Positions 7,253 to 15,584 of a stretch of 33,826 nt of DNA are shown one piece after another. The notes beneath the pieces were generated by a model. It saw only the letters and a list, made by a program, of their open reading frames with translations. It was not told where the DNA came from and searched no databases. The position numbers and the translations under genes were made by a program. The stretch spans positions 1 to 33,826 of the forward strand of contig JAIXXA010000175.1 of the NCBI GenBank assembly GCA_027490975.1. The letters are read 5' to 3'. Every line of letters starts with the position of its first letter. Positions within the stretch are counted from its first letter, which is position 1. The stretch comes from Rhodospirillaceae bacterium. Lineage in GTDB: Bacteria > Pseudomonadota > Alphaproteobacteria > CACIAM-22H2.

Positions 7253-8752
7253 ATGACCGAACGCCGGACGCGCCCACCCAAACATGTCGATCGCCGCCCG
7301 GTGGCCGTCGTCGATATCGGGTCGAACTCGATCCGCCTCGTCGTGTTCGACGGCACCAGTCGTGTGCCATTGCCGCTGTTCAACGAAAAGGTCCTGTGCG
7401 GCCTCGGGCGCGGGCTTGAGCGCACGGGTGCCCTCGACCCCGAGGGCATGGACCTTGCCTTTACCAATCTCAAGCGTTTTGCCGAACTCACGCGCGCGAT
7501 GGGCGTGCGCAAGACGTTTGCGATGGCAACGGCCGCGGCGCGCGACGCATCGAACGGGGCTGCCTTCGTGGCGCAGCTGCGTGCCGCCACAGGCTTGCCG
7601 GTGCGCGTTCTGTCGGGGGGCGACGAAGCGCGGCTTTCGGCCCTCGGCGTGATCGCGGGCATGCCCGACGCACGCGGGGCGATGGGCGATCTTGGCGGCG
7701 GCAGTCTCGAGCTTGTCGCGCTGGGGCGCGGCAAGACCAAAGACTACGCAACCTTGCCGCTGGGGCCGCTGCGCTTGCGCGAAATGGCCGACCGCTCGCG
7801 CCTTCAGCAGCGCGATCTGATCGACGGCTATTTGCGCGAATTGCCGTTCTTGCCGCAGGCTTCGGCCAACGGCGATTTCTACGCCGTGGGCGGCGCTTGG
7901 CGCGCCCTTGCCAAACTTCACATGTCGCATGTCGGTTACGGGCTCGACGTGATCCACCATTACGCGATCGGGCGCGAGGCGGCGATCGAGTTTTTCGCGC
8001 TTCTTGCCACACAGAGCCGTGCTTCGCTTGAAGGTTTCATGGGCGTTTCGCGCAAGCGCATCGAAACGCTGCCGCTCGCAGCCCTCGTTCTCGAGCGCAC
8101 TTTGCGGCGCGCCAAGCCAAAGCGCCTCGTGTTTTCGGCCTACGGGCTGCGCGAGGGCGCACTTTACGATTCTTTGCCGAATAAGCTCAAAACGGTCGAT
8201 CCGCTGCTGTCGGGGGCGGCGGCTATGCTCGCAGGCAACCGGCGCTATCGGGTCGCACCCGAACAACTCGCCGAGTGGATCGAGCCGCTGTTCAAAGACA
8301 AGTCGCGCGCGCGCCTGCGCTTGGCAAGCTGCTATCTGGCCGACATCGCCTGGAGCGAACATCCCGACCATCGCGGCGAAATCGCCTACCGCCGCGCTTT
8401 GTCGATGCCGGTCGCGGGCATCGACCATCCGGGCCGGGCATATGTCGCGATTGCGCTCTATTCGCGCTACGAAGGCGAACCCGACATGTCGGTCACCAAG
8501 GGGGCTTGGTCGCTGCTCGACGAGGCGGCGCTCGGCGAGGCCTATCTGATGGGGCTTGCCTTGCGTGTTGCATATCGTCTGTCGGGCGGGGCGTCGTCGG
8601 TGCTCGACGCTACCCGCCTGCGCATCACGCCCAAGGATCTCGTGCTCGAATTGCCGCGCAAGATGGCCGCGATGGTCGGCGACGTGGTGGGGCGCCGCCT
8701 CGATGCGCTTGCCCGCGCACTCGATCGGCGCGTTTCGATCAAACTGCGCTGA
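7253..8752 (+). CDS. ppx: Exopolyphosphatase (Ppx/GppA family)
   Basis: The 499-residue product has the actin-like Ppx/GppA fold. Phosphate-1 motif: VAVVDIGSNSIRLVVFDG (about residues 17-34). Phosphate-2 motif: GDLGGGSLELV. The C-terminal HD-like half includes YGLREGALYDSL and an IAWSEHPDHRGEIAYRRAL segment characteristic of alphaproteobacterial members. The enzyme removes terminal phosphate from polyphosphate; some relatives also hydrolyse pppGpp, which the sequence cannot settle. The ATG at 7253 lies 20 bases after the ppk stop. The next gene starts within a few bases of this stop. Confidence 0.95.
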   Translation: MTERRTRPPKHVDRRPVAVVDIGSNSIRLVVFDGTSRVPLPLFNEKVLCGLGRGLERTGALDPEGMDLAFTNLKRFAELTRAMGVRKTFAMATAAARDASNGAAFVAQLRAATGLPVRVLSGGDEARLSALGVIAGMPDARGAMGDLGGGSLELVALGRGKTKDYATLPLGPLRLREMADRSRLQQRDLIDGYLRELPFLPQASANGDFYAVGGAWRALAKLHMSHVGYGLDVIHHYAIGREAAIEFFALLATQSRASLEGFMGVSRKRIETLPLAALVLERTLRRAKPKRLVFSAYGLREGALYDSLPNKLKTVDPLLSGAAAMLAGNRRYRVAPEQLAEWIEPLFKDKSRARLRLASCYLADIAWSEHPDHRGEIAYRRALSMPVAGIDHPGRAYVAIALYSRYEGEPDMSVTKGAWSLLDEAALGEAYLMGLALRVAYRLSGGASSVLDATRLRITPKDLVLELPRKMAAMVGDVVGRRLDALARALDRRVSIKLR

Positions 8753-8754
8753 TA

Positions 8755-9543
8755 GTGGGAAAAAGCGACCGCCTCCGGTGTTTGGCCGCGATGGCCTTCG
8801 CGGTTCTTGTCCTTGGCGCCTGCGCCAGGACCGGCGCGGTGCCGCGCAGCCTGCTGCCCGTCGGCGATTTTGTGGCCGTGTTGCATCCGGGCGGCAGTGC
8901 TTCGCGTGCGGCTGCGGTGCTGGTACCCGGCTGCGACGGTGTCGGCAGCCATATCGACGACGCCGCCCGCCGCTTGGCCGAGGCGGGCGTGATTGCCATC
9001 GTCTTCGACTATCCACGCCGCCATTCGTTGGATCCATCGTGCCGATCGCTCGATCTTGCCGTCTTGCGACGTGATCTGGTTGCGGTCGTGGGCGTGACCC
9101 TGCGCGAGGTCAATGCGATGCCCGATCGCCTGCATCTGATCGGCTGGGGGGAAGGCGGATCGGCCGTGATGGCGGTGTTGGCAGACGTTGCACCGCGCAT
9201 CCGCTCGGCGGCCGCTTTCTATCCCGATTGTGCGCGTCTCGAACGATGGCAAGTGCCGGTGCCCGTGCTGCTGCTGCTCGGCGACGCCGACCGCGTTGCC
9301 CCGCCCGAGATCTGCGCGCGCCTCGCCGAAGCGGCGGCGGGCGGCGAGAAGGTGCTGGCAATCCGCTATGGCGGCGCCGGCCACGGATTCGATGCGCCGA
9401 CCGAACTCGCCACCTCGCCGGCAGCCTTCTGGCGCAGCCCGCATGCCGTTCCGCGCGCGGCCTTTGCGCCGCATGTGCGCGACGCGGCGTGGGCCGACCT
9501 GCGCGCCTTCTTGGATTTGCCGCAAGACGGTCCGGGCCTGTAG
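8755..9543 (+). CDS. Lipoprotein with alpha/beta-hydrolase (dienelactone hydrolase-like) fold, nucleophile replaced by Gly
   Basis: 262 residues from the GTG at 8755, which gives a complete lipoprotein signal: basic MGKSDRLR, a hydrophobic run, lipobox LGAC with Cys23. An ATG at 8791 would remove the positive segment. The fold is dienelactone hydrolase-like: AAAVLVPGCDGVGSHIDDAA, IAIVFDYPRRHS, LHLIGWGEGGSAVMAVL, then LLLLGDADRV (Asp177/179) and GGAGHGFDAP (His210). In active relatives the nucleophile elbow is G-x-S/C-x-G; here it is G-W-G-E-G, with Gly132 where Ser or Cys should be, while the acid and His remain. The protein may bind rather than hydrolyse its ligand. It follows ppx with a 2-base gap; the TPR-methyltransferase gene starts 10 bases after its stop. 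Confidence 0.8.
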   Translation: MGKSDRLRCLAAMAFAVLVLGACARTGAVPRSLLPVGDFVAVLHPGGSASRAAAVLVPGCDGVGSHIDDAARRLAEAGVIAIVFDYPRRHSLDPSCRSLDLAVLRRDLVAVVGVTLREVNAMPDRLHLIGWGEGGSAVMAVLADVAPRIRSAAAFYPDCARLERWQVPVPVLLLLGDADRVAPPEICARLAEAAAGGEKVLAIRYGGAGHGFDAPTELATSPAAFWRSPHAVPRAAFAPHVRDAAWADLRAFLDLPQDGPGL

Positions 9544-9553
9544 CCTTACGGCC

Positions 9554-11662
9554 ATGTCGAGCGAACGATCCGCCGCCGAAGCCGCTTTTAGCCGCGGCAT
9601 TGCGTTGAGCCGTCAAGGCGCGCTCGAAGCGGCTGCGACCGCGTTTGCCGAGGCGGCGAGGCTGCAGCCGCTTTATGCAGAGGCGCACAACAATTTGGGC
9701 ATTGTCTCGGCGCAACTCGGACGCTTTGCCGATGCCGCTTCGGCGTTCGGCGCGGTTGTTTCTTTGCGGCCCGAGATTGCGGCACTCCATGGCAGTCTCG
9801 GCAACGCGCTTGCCCAACTCGACCGGCCCGAAGAAGCACTTGCCGCCTTCGAGCGTGCGGCAGCACTCGACCCGCGCTTGGCGGCGGCGCATGCGAATAT
9901 CGGAGTCATGCACGACCGGCTCGGTCGGCCGACGCAAGCTTTGGCGGCATTCGATGCGGCTTTGGCGCTGGTGCCGGGCGACGCGAATGCGCATCTCAAT
10001 CGCGGCCTCGCCCTGCGCAACCTGGGCGATCTCGCGGCGGCGCAAGCCGCCTTCGAACGCGCGATCGCCTTGGCGCCCGCAATGGTCGAGGCGCATGTCG
10101 CGTTGGGATACGCCTTTCTCGCGGAAGGGCTCGGGACAAAGGCCTTGGCGCAAGCCGAGGCCGCACTGAACGCCAAAGAAACCGCGAGCGCTAAGCGCCT
10201 GTTCTGCGAAGCGCTGGGAGCAAGCCCGCCTGTCGCACCAACGCCTGCGCTTGTTCAAGCGCTTGAACGCGCCTTGCGCGAGGCCTGGACCCGCCCCAGC
10301 GACCTCGCACGCCCGGCACTTGCGCTGCTTGGCAACCGGCTCGATCCGCGGTCAGCGCTGCTGGCAGCCTTGTTGCGGGCCGCCATTTTCAGCGACGCGA
10401 AGATGGAATCCCAGTTGACGCAATGGCGCCGTCGCTTGCTCTTCGAGCCCGCCTTGCGGACCGAAGCCCATCTCGGTTTTGCCTGCGCACTTGCCGAACA
10501 TTGTTTCAATAACGAGTTCGTGTTCGCAACAGACCCCGAAGAGGATGTGCTGGCAGCGGCAGCAGCAAACCGGCTTGTCGGCGCGCAGGCGCCCGATGTT
10601 TGGGATCTTGTTGCCGCCGCGTGTTATGCGCCGCTTGGCGAATTGCAAGGTGCTGCCGAATGGCTCGCGCTGACGTTGCCAGCGCCGGTTGCCGCGTTGC
10701 TGGCCGTGCAAGTGGAAGCACCGTTGCGCGAAAAGGCGATCCGCGCAGGGCTGCCGAAAATCGGCACGATCGCCGCACCCGTGTCGTTGGCCGTACAAGC
10801 GCAGTACGAGGCCAATCCCTATCCGCGCTGGACGAGGCTGCCGCCCGAAAAATCGCCCGTGTCGGGGGCCCAGACTTTGCGCGCGCGGTTCGGGCATTTG
10901 CCGTTCGGTTTGGGCACGCGAACTGCCCCCGACATTCTGATTGCCGGGTGCGGGACCGGACAGCACGCGGTCGAACGTGCACTCGAGTATCCGGCGGCGA
11001 AAATCCTGGCCGTCGATCTCAGCCTTGCAAGCCTTGGCTATGCTGCGCGCAAGGCCGATGAGATGGGACTCGGCAATCTCGCATTTGCGCATGCCGATCT
11101 GCTTCAGTTGGGTGCGCTCGCGCGCACGTTCGACATCGTCGAATCGGTCGGCGTGCTGCACCATCTGGCTGAGCCGCAGGCGGGCTTTGCCGCCCTTTCC
11201 GGGCGCTTGCGCCCCGGTGGGCTCTTTCGAATTGGGCTCTATTCGGCGTATGCGCGGACGACTGTGGTGGCTGTGCGCGATTTCATTGCCGCACGCGGCT
11301 TTGCGCCGACCGCCGCCGACATCCGCCGCTGCCGACAGGAACTGCGTGCTCTGCCGCCCGGCGATCCGCGCAGGCTCGCACTCGACACGTTCGATTTCGG
11401 CTCGACCGGCGGCTGCCGGGATTTGTTTTTCCATGTCCAAGAACATCGCCATACGCTGCCCGAAATTGCGGACTGGCTGCGGCACTTCGGTTTCGCGTTT
11501 TTGGGTTTCGACGTGGCGGCGGACGTGGCGCGCGGTTTCGCGCAAGCCTATCCCGACCCGGGCGCCAAAACCGACCTTGCGTGCTGGGACGAATTCGAGC
11601 GCCGCCACCCGCTCGTGTTCAGCGGCATGTATCAATTCTGGGCGCAGAAGAAACTGGCCTAG
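9554..11662 (+). CDS. TPR-repeat protein fused to a class I SAM-dependent methyltransferase
   Basis: A 702-residue two-part protein. Residues 5-200 are about six tetratricopeptide repeats (e.g. AEAHNNLGIVSAQLGRFADA, NAHLNRGLALRNLGDLAAAQ). A helical linker follows. NPYPRW at 421-426 is a motif I associate with this fusion family. The methyltransferase domain begins at 460 with DILIAGCGTGQHAVE (SAM motif I), ILAVDLSLASL (motif II), and FDIVESVGVLHHLAEP. The substrate is unknown; TPR suggests a protein partner. No signal peptide, so cytoplasmic. It ends the ppk-ppx-lipoprotein run and converges on the DUF427 gene, the two stops sharing CTAG at 11659-11662. Confidence 0.85.
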   Translation: MSSERSAAEAAFSRGIALSRQGALEAAATAFAEAARLQPLYAEAHNNLGIVSAQLGRFADAASAFGAVVSLRPEIAALHGSLGNALAQLDRPEEALAAFERAAALDPRLAAAHANIGVMHDRLGRPTQALAAFDAALALVPGDANAHLNRGLALRNLGDLAAAQAAFERAIALAPAMVEAHVALGYAFLAEGLGTKALAQAEAALNAKETASAKRLFCEALGASPPVAPTPALVQALERALREAWTRPSDLARPALALLGNRLDPRSALLAALLRAAIFSDAKMESQLTQWRRRLLFEPALRTEAHLGFACALAEHCFNNEFVFATDPEEDVLAAAAANRLVGAQAPDVWDLVAAACYAPLGELQGAAEWLALTLPAPVAALLAVQVEAPLREKAIRAGLPKIGTIAAPVSLAVQAQYEANPYPRWTRLPPEKSPVSGAQTLRARFGHLPFGLGTRTAPDILIAGCGTGQHAVERALEYPAAKILAVDLSLASLGYAARKADEMGLGNLAFAHADLLQLGALARTFDIVESVGVLHHLAEPQAGFAALSGRLRPGGLFRIGLYSAYARTTVVAVRDFIAARGFAPTAADIRRCRQELRALPPGDPRRLALDTFDFGSTGGCRDLFFHVQEHRHTLPEIADWLRHFGFAFLGFDVAADVARGFAQAYPDPGAKTDLACWDEFERRHPLVFSGMYQFWAQKKLA

Positions 11663-11940
11663 CGAACATCGACGCCTTTCCAAAAGGCCACACGGCCTTT
11701 GATCTTGCTCGCGGCCGATTTGGGATCGGCGTAGTACCAGACGGCATCCTTGTTCTCTTTGCCATCGACGACGAGCGAGTAGTAGTTCGCCGTGCCCTTC
11801 CAGCCGCAAACGCTCGTCGTGGCGCTGGATTTAACGAACGCACGGTCGAGTGATTCGGCCGGGAAGTAATGATTGCCCTCGACGACGACCGTGTCGTCGG
11901 ACTGGGCGATCGTGCGGCCGTTCCAGATTGCGCTGACCAT
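11659..11940 (-). CDS. DUF427 domain protein in the ergothioneine operon
   Basis: A 93-residue single-domain protein with the DUF427 pattern: AIWNGRTIAQSDDTVVVEGN, HYFPAESLDRAFV, SVCGWKGTANYYSLVVDG, AVWYYADPKSAASKIKGRVA. DUF427 is a small beta-rich fold without an assigned reaction. AGGAG lies 9 bases before the ATG at 11940; another in-frame ATG at 11946 is too close to it. It begins 8-14 bases after the egtD stop, so it should be read with egtB-egtD. The cysteine in SVCGWKG sits in the most conserved-looking part. Its role in ergothioneine metabolism is inferred from position only. Confidence 0.88.
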   Translation of the reverse strand: MVSAIWNGRTIAQSDDTVVVEGNHYFPAESLDRAFVKSSATTSVCGWKGTANYYSLVVDGKENKDAVWYYADPKSAASKIKGRVAFWKGVDVR

Positions 11941-11954
11941 CGTCATTTGCTCCT

Positions 11955-12929
11955 TTAAGCGGCCTCGAGCCAGAACACGGCAAAATGCCCGTTGCTGTCG
12001 CTCCAAACCGCATCGGCACGGAACCCGGCCGTGGCGGCTAGAGTGGCAAAGCCCAGTTTCGTGTGTTTGTAGCTGTCTTCCGTATGGATCGCTTCGCCTT
12101 CCGCAAACTCGAAGCACCGACCGAGCAGCGACACGTTCTGCTTTTCGAGACTTACGAGATGCATCTCGATGCGCTGGGCGGCAGGATTGTAGTGGGCATA
12201 ATGCGCGAAGCGTTCGGGCCGGAAATCGGCGCCCAATTCGGCATTGGCACGCACGAGCACATTGCGGTTGAAGGCGGCTGTGACGCCGGCCGCATCGTTG
12301 TAGGCGGCGTGCAGAATAGCGGGGTCTTTGACGAGATCGACGCCGATCAACAGACCGCCACCCACGAGCAGGCCGCGTGCCTGGCGCAGGAAGCGCGTCG
12401 CTTCGGCAGGGGCGAAATTGCCGATGGTGGAGCCGGGGAAAAAGCCCGCGCGGCGGCGGGCGGCAGGCTTCATGGGCGGCAGGCCGAAGGGGCGCGTATA
12501 GTCCGCAACGATGGGCTCGATGCACAAGTTCGGATAGAGCTTGGCGAGATCGGCCGACGCCGCCAGCAAATGCGGGCCTGAAATGTCGATCGGCAAGTAA
12601 GCAACGGGCCGCTCGAGCGCTGCCAGCAGCAGGCGGATCTTTTTGCCCGAACCGGCGCCGAACTCGACGATTTCGGCGGCAGGGCCGATGCGGTCGGCCA
12701 TCGCCGGTGCATGCGCGGCCAAAATCGCAAGCTCGGTGCGGGTCGGATAGTATTCGGGCAGCTCGCAGATGCGGTCGAACAGGGCCGATCCGGCTTCGTC
12801 GTAGAAGAATTTGCAGGGCAGGCGGCGCAGACGGCCGGCGAGCCCTGCCAGCATCGCGCGCGCAAAAGCACCGTCGTCGTCCACGGTGTCGCTTTCATGC
12901 GCAAGCAGTTCGGGGCCAAGCGGGGTCAC
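11955..12929 (-). CDS. egtD: L-histidine N-alpha-methyltransferase (EgtD)
   Basis: 324 residues from the GTG at 12929, close to the 321 of mycobacterial EgtD. The enzyme trimethylates the alpha-amino group of histidine with SAM to give hercynine. Motifs: CKFFYDEAGSALFDRICELP, EYYPTRTE, the SAM site EIVEFGAGSGKKIRLLL, YLPIDISG, FFPGSTIGNF, and the C-terminal IHTEDSYKHT. The GTG overlaps the egtB stop as GTGA, implying coupled translation. A TTG at 12965 would extend the protein into egtB and is less likely. Cytoplasmic; supplies the substrate for EgtB. Confidence 0.95.
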   Translation of the reverse strand: MTPLGPELLAHESDTVDDDGAFARAMLAGLAGRLRRLPCKFFYDEAGSALFDRICELPEYYPTRTELAILAAHAPAMADRIGPAAEIVEFGAGSGKKIRLLLAALERPVAYLPIDISGPHLLAASADLAKLYPNLCIEPIVADYTRPFGLPPMKPAARRRAGFFPGSTIGNFAPAEATRFLRQARGLLVGGGLLIGVDLVKDPAILHAAYNDAAGVTAAFNRNVLVRANAELGADFRPERFAHYAHYNPAAQRIEMHLVSLEKQNVSLLGRCFEFAEGEAIHTEDSYKHTKLGFATLAATAGFRADAVWSDSNGHFAVFWLEAA

Positions 12930-14134
12930 AGATCGGCTGCCAAACGCACGCCCGCGAACTGCCAACGCGCGTCGGCTGGGAAGAAATTACGGTAAGTGGG
13001 GCGCGTATGGTCCGCCGGCGTGGCGAACGATCCGCCGCGCAAGACCAGTTGATTGACCATGAATTTACCATTGTATTCGCCGACGGCCCCTGCGGCGGGT
13101 CGGAAGCGCGGATAGGGGGCATAGGCAGAGCGCGTCCATTGCCAGGCACTGTCGAACAATTGCTCGAAGGCGTCCGGTTTGGCCGTGGCGGCAACTTCCC
13201 ATTCGGCCTCTGTCGGCAGCCGCGCCCCGGCCCATGCCGCATAGGCCGTGGCCTCGTGGAACGAGACATTTGTGACCGGTGCCGCTGCGTCGAGCGGGGC
13301 CAAGCCGCCGAGCCCAAAACTTGCCCAGGAGCCGTTGCTTTGGCGGCGCCAATAGATCGGTGCCGACCATTCCGCTTGGCGCACGAGGTTCCAGCCCTCG
13401 GACAGCCAGAATTCGGCGCGCGCATAGCCGCCTGCTTCGATGAAGGCGCGATATTCGCCGTTCGTGACAAGACGCGAGGCGAGTTTGAACGGCTCGAGTG
13501 CCACGCGATGGCGCGGACCCTCATTGTCGAAGGAAAAACTTGCCGTCTCGCCGACGCCGATTTCGGCGATCGCGGCCGGGAACGCGAGCCAAGTTAATGG
13601 TTTGGTCGCGCGAGGCGCTTCCGGGGCAGCCGGCGCATAGACGGGGGCGGTTGGGTTTTGGGCAAACAGATGCAGGAGATCGGACAAAATCAGTTCCTGA
13701 TGCTGCTGCTCATGTTGCAGCCCCAGTTCCAACATCGGCGCAATTTTCGCCAATGTGGCCGGCGATGCTGTCTGCAGAAGCTCGGCGATGCGGGCATCGA
13801 TTGCGGCGCGATAGTCGTGCACGCGCGCCAGCGGCGGGCGGGTCAGCAGCCCTCGCTGCGGGCGCGGCTGGCGTGGGCCAAGCGCCTCGTAGTAGGAATT
13901 GAAGAGATAGGCGAATTCCGGATCGAAGGGCGCTGCGGTTTCGCCCAGAACAAAGGTCTCGAAAAACCAAGTCGTATGGGCCAGATGCCATTTGGCGGGA
14001 CTGGCGTCGGGCATCGATTGGACGCATGCATCCTCGGCCGACAGCGGGGCGGTCAGCGCCAGCGTGTGCCGACGAATAGCGGCAAAGCGCCGCGCCATGG
14101 CGCTGCGGCTGCCAGCCTCGAAACTGCCTTCCAT
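12926..14134 (-). CDS. egtB: Ergothioneine biosynthesis sulfoxide synthase EgtB
   Basis: 402 residues from the ATG at 14134 (GGGGGCAGG just upstream); a GTG at 14164 would add 10 residues. EgtB is a non-heme iron enzyme joining hercynine to a thiol donor with oxygen. The N-terminal DinB-like domain supplies the iron ligands: His53 in WHLAHTTWFFE, and His141/His145 in LGLQHEQQHQELIL. The C-terminal half is a formylglycine-enzyme-like domain (VTNGEYRAFIEAGGY, PVTNVSFHEATAYAAWAG, ARLPTEAEWE, LRGGSFATPADHTRPTYRNF). No egtA or egtC lies nearby, so whether the donor is cysteine or gamma-glutamylcysteine stays open. First gene of egtB-egtD-DUF427. Confidence 0.95.
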   Translation of the reverse strand: MEGSFEAGSRSAMARRFAAIRRHTLALTAPLSAEDACVQSMPDASPAKWHLAHTTWFFETFVLGETAAPFDPEFAYLFNSYYEALGPRQPRPQRGLLTRPPLARVHDYRAAIDARIAELLQTASPATLAKIAPMLELGLQHEQQHQELILSDLLHLFAQNPTAPVYAPAAPEAPRATKPLTWLAFPAAIAEIGVGETASFSFDNEGPRHRVALEPFKLASRLVTNGEYRAFIEAGGYARAEFWLSEGWNLVRQAEWSAPIYWRRQSNGSWASFGLGGLAPLDAAAPVTNVSFHEATAYAAWAGARLPTEAEWEVAATAKPDAFEQLFDSAWQWTRSAYAPYPRFRPAAGAVGEYNGKFMVNQLVLRGGSFATPADHTRPTYRNFFPADARWQFAGVRLAADL

Positions 14135-14296
14135 CCTGCCCCCAAATTCCCCACTTGGTCGCACTATCGGCTGCGATCATGACAGGAATGCGGCCTGCCT
14201 TGAAAAAAGGTTCGCGACCCATTTGCATGAGGTTACGCGGTTCGTGTTTGGCTGCCAAAATCTGAGTCTAATATCTGAGGAACGCAATTTTACTTA

Positions 14297-14310
14297 TTGA
14301 AATATATCAA
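14297..14310. promoter_or_regulatory. FNR/FixK-like box at the rnd 3' end, upstream of egtB
   Basis: TTGAA-ATAT-ATCAA matches the FNR/FixK consensus TTGAT-N4-ATCAA at nine of ten defined positions. It overlaps the rnd stop codon and lies about 165 bases before the egtB ATG, in an AT-rich segment (about 14270-14325) where chance matches are likelier. The 170-base gap up to egtB shows no other feature I can name. Confidence 0.35.
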
Positions 14311-15458
14311 ATTTTAAGAAGGATGATCTTCTTGCCCTTCAGCGTAAAAGCGAGCTTGCTGGCCTTGAGGTCGAGCGCCGCACTGCCAAAGACTTCACGG
14401 CGCCAACCCTGCAGGGCCGGGATGCCGGTATCTTCGTCGCTTGCAGCAATACGCTCGAGCTCGGCGGTCGTGGCAACAAGCTTCTGAGCCACGCCATGCT
14501 CTTCACACTTCATCTTCAACAAAACTTTGAGCAGTTCGACAATTGGCCCGAGACCCGACGGAAGGTCTGGACCCTCTGGTAGGGTCGGGATCTCGGCCTG
14601 CGGCATGGCCAATCCGCGCTTGACGGCATCGAGCAGCTCTTGGCCGAGGCGGCCATCAGCGAAGTTCTTCGACAGGCCACGCATGCGCGCGAGTTCGTCG
14701 AGCGTGGTCGGCGCGTGGGCGCAGAGATCCAAGATGGTCTCGTCGCGCACCACGCGGTTGCGGGGGGTATCGCGGCGCTGGGCTTCGCGCTCGCGCCACG
14801 CCGTAACTTCCTTCATGATCGCTAGGAATTTAGGTTTGGCGCCGCGCGGTCGCATGCGCCGCCAGACCTCCTCGGGATCGAGCCGGTAGGTGGCGGGGTC
14901 AAGCAGGGTGGCCATTTCCTCCTGCAGCCAGCCCGCACGCCCGTTGGCGGCCAGCTTGCGCGCCAAAGCCTCGTAGGCGGGGCGCAGATGCGTGACGTCC
15001 GACAGGGCGTAGGTGACCTGGCGCTCGGAGAGCGGGCGCTGCGCCCAATCGGTGAAGCGTACGGATTTGTCGATGCGCGCGCGCGACAATTGGGCGGCCA
15101 GCGTCTCGTAGCTCACCTGGTCGCCGAAGCCGCACACCATCGCGGCAACCTGGGTATCGAACAGCGGCGTGGGCACGCGGCCGGTCAGATTGTAGAAGAT
15201 CTCGAGATCTTGGCGGGCTGCGTGGAAGACCTTCAAGATCGCCGGATTGTCCATGAGTGCCAGCAGAGGCGACAGATCGATGCCGGGCGCAAGCGCATCG
15301 ATGGCTGCCGCATCGTCGGGCCCGGCCACTTGGACAAGGCAGAGCTGCGGATAGTAGGTCCGGTCGCGCATGAACTCCGTGTCGACCGTCACATAGTTCG
15401 ACGAGGAGACTTTGGCGCAAAATGCCGCGAGATCTGCAGACTCGGTGATCAACGTCAT
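14307..15458 (-). CDS. rnd: Ribonuclease D
   Basis: The 383-residue product is a DEDDy 3'-5' exoribonuclease that trims tRNA and other stable RNA 3' ends. Metal ligands are visible: Asp26 and Glu28 in VTVDTEFM, Asp84 in HAARQDLEIF, and Tyr150/Asp154 in YALSDVTHL. An HRDC domain follows (NRVVRDETILDLCAHAPTTL; LARMRGLSKNF). Length and order are normal. The last codons run into AT-rich DNA (KKIILLKI, then TGA). The gene is divergent from aspS, with about 126 bases between the two starts. Confidence 0.96.
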   Translation of the reverse strand: MTLITESADLAAFCAKVSSSNYVTVDTEFMRDRTYYPQLCLVQVAGPDDAAAIDALAPGIDLSPLLALMDNPAILKVFHAARQDLEIFYNLTGRVPTPLFDTQVAAMVCGFGDQVSYETLAAQLSRARIDKSVRFTDWAQRPLSERQVTYALSDVTHLRPAYEALARKLAANGRAGWLQEEMATLLDPATYRLDPEEVWRRMRPRGAKPKFLAIMKEVTAWREREAQRRDTPRNRVVRDETILDLCAHAPTTLDELARMRGLSKNFADGRLGQELLDAVKRGLAMPQAEIPTLPEGPDLPSGLGPIVELLKVLLKMKCEEHGVAQKLVATTAELERIAASDEDTGIPALQGWRREVFGSAALDLKASKLAFTLKGKKIILLKI

Positions 15459-15520
15459 TGTTTCTGTTACACCGCTTGTCCGGCCCTCTCAAGGCCCAGC
15501 ACCCCCCGGCCTTGAAATAG

Positions 15521-15547
15521 TTGACAATCCGGGCGCCAGGATATCCT
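15521..15547 (+). promoter_or_regulatory. Possible aspS promoter
   Basis: TTGACA (15521-15526), a perfect -35, is followed after 15 bases by TATCCT (15542-15547). The spacing is short, so the -10 assignment is tentative. The aspS ATG is 37 bases further on, after GAAGGAA. Confidence 0.4.
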
Positions 15548-15584
15548 GTTGCGGCCCGTTTTGAACCGAAGGAATCGCCTCGCC

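Noticed and set aside
4998-7370. 790-residue minus-strand frame
   Set aside because: Exactly antisense to ppk; composition is that of a reverse-frame shadow.
7229-9037. 602-residue minus-strand frame
   Set aside because: Antisense to ppx and the following lipoprotein gene, both supported by motifs.
10352-11809. 485-residue minus-strand frame
   Set aside because: Antisense to the methyltransferase half of the TPR fusion, with no motifs of its own.
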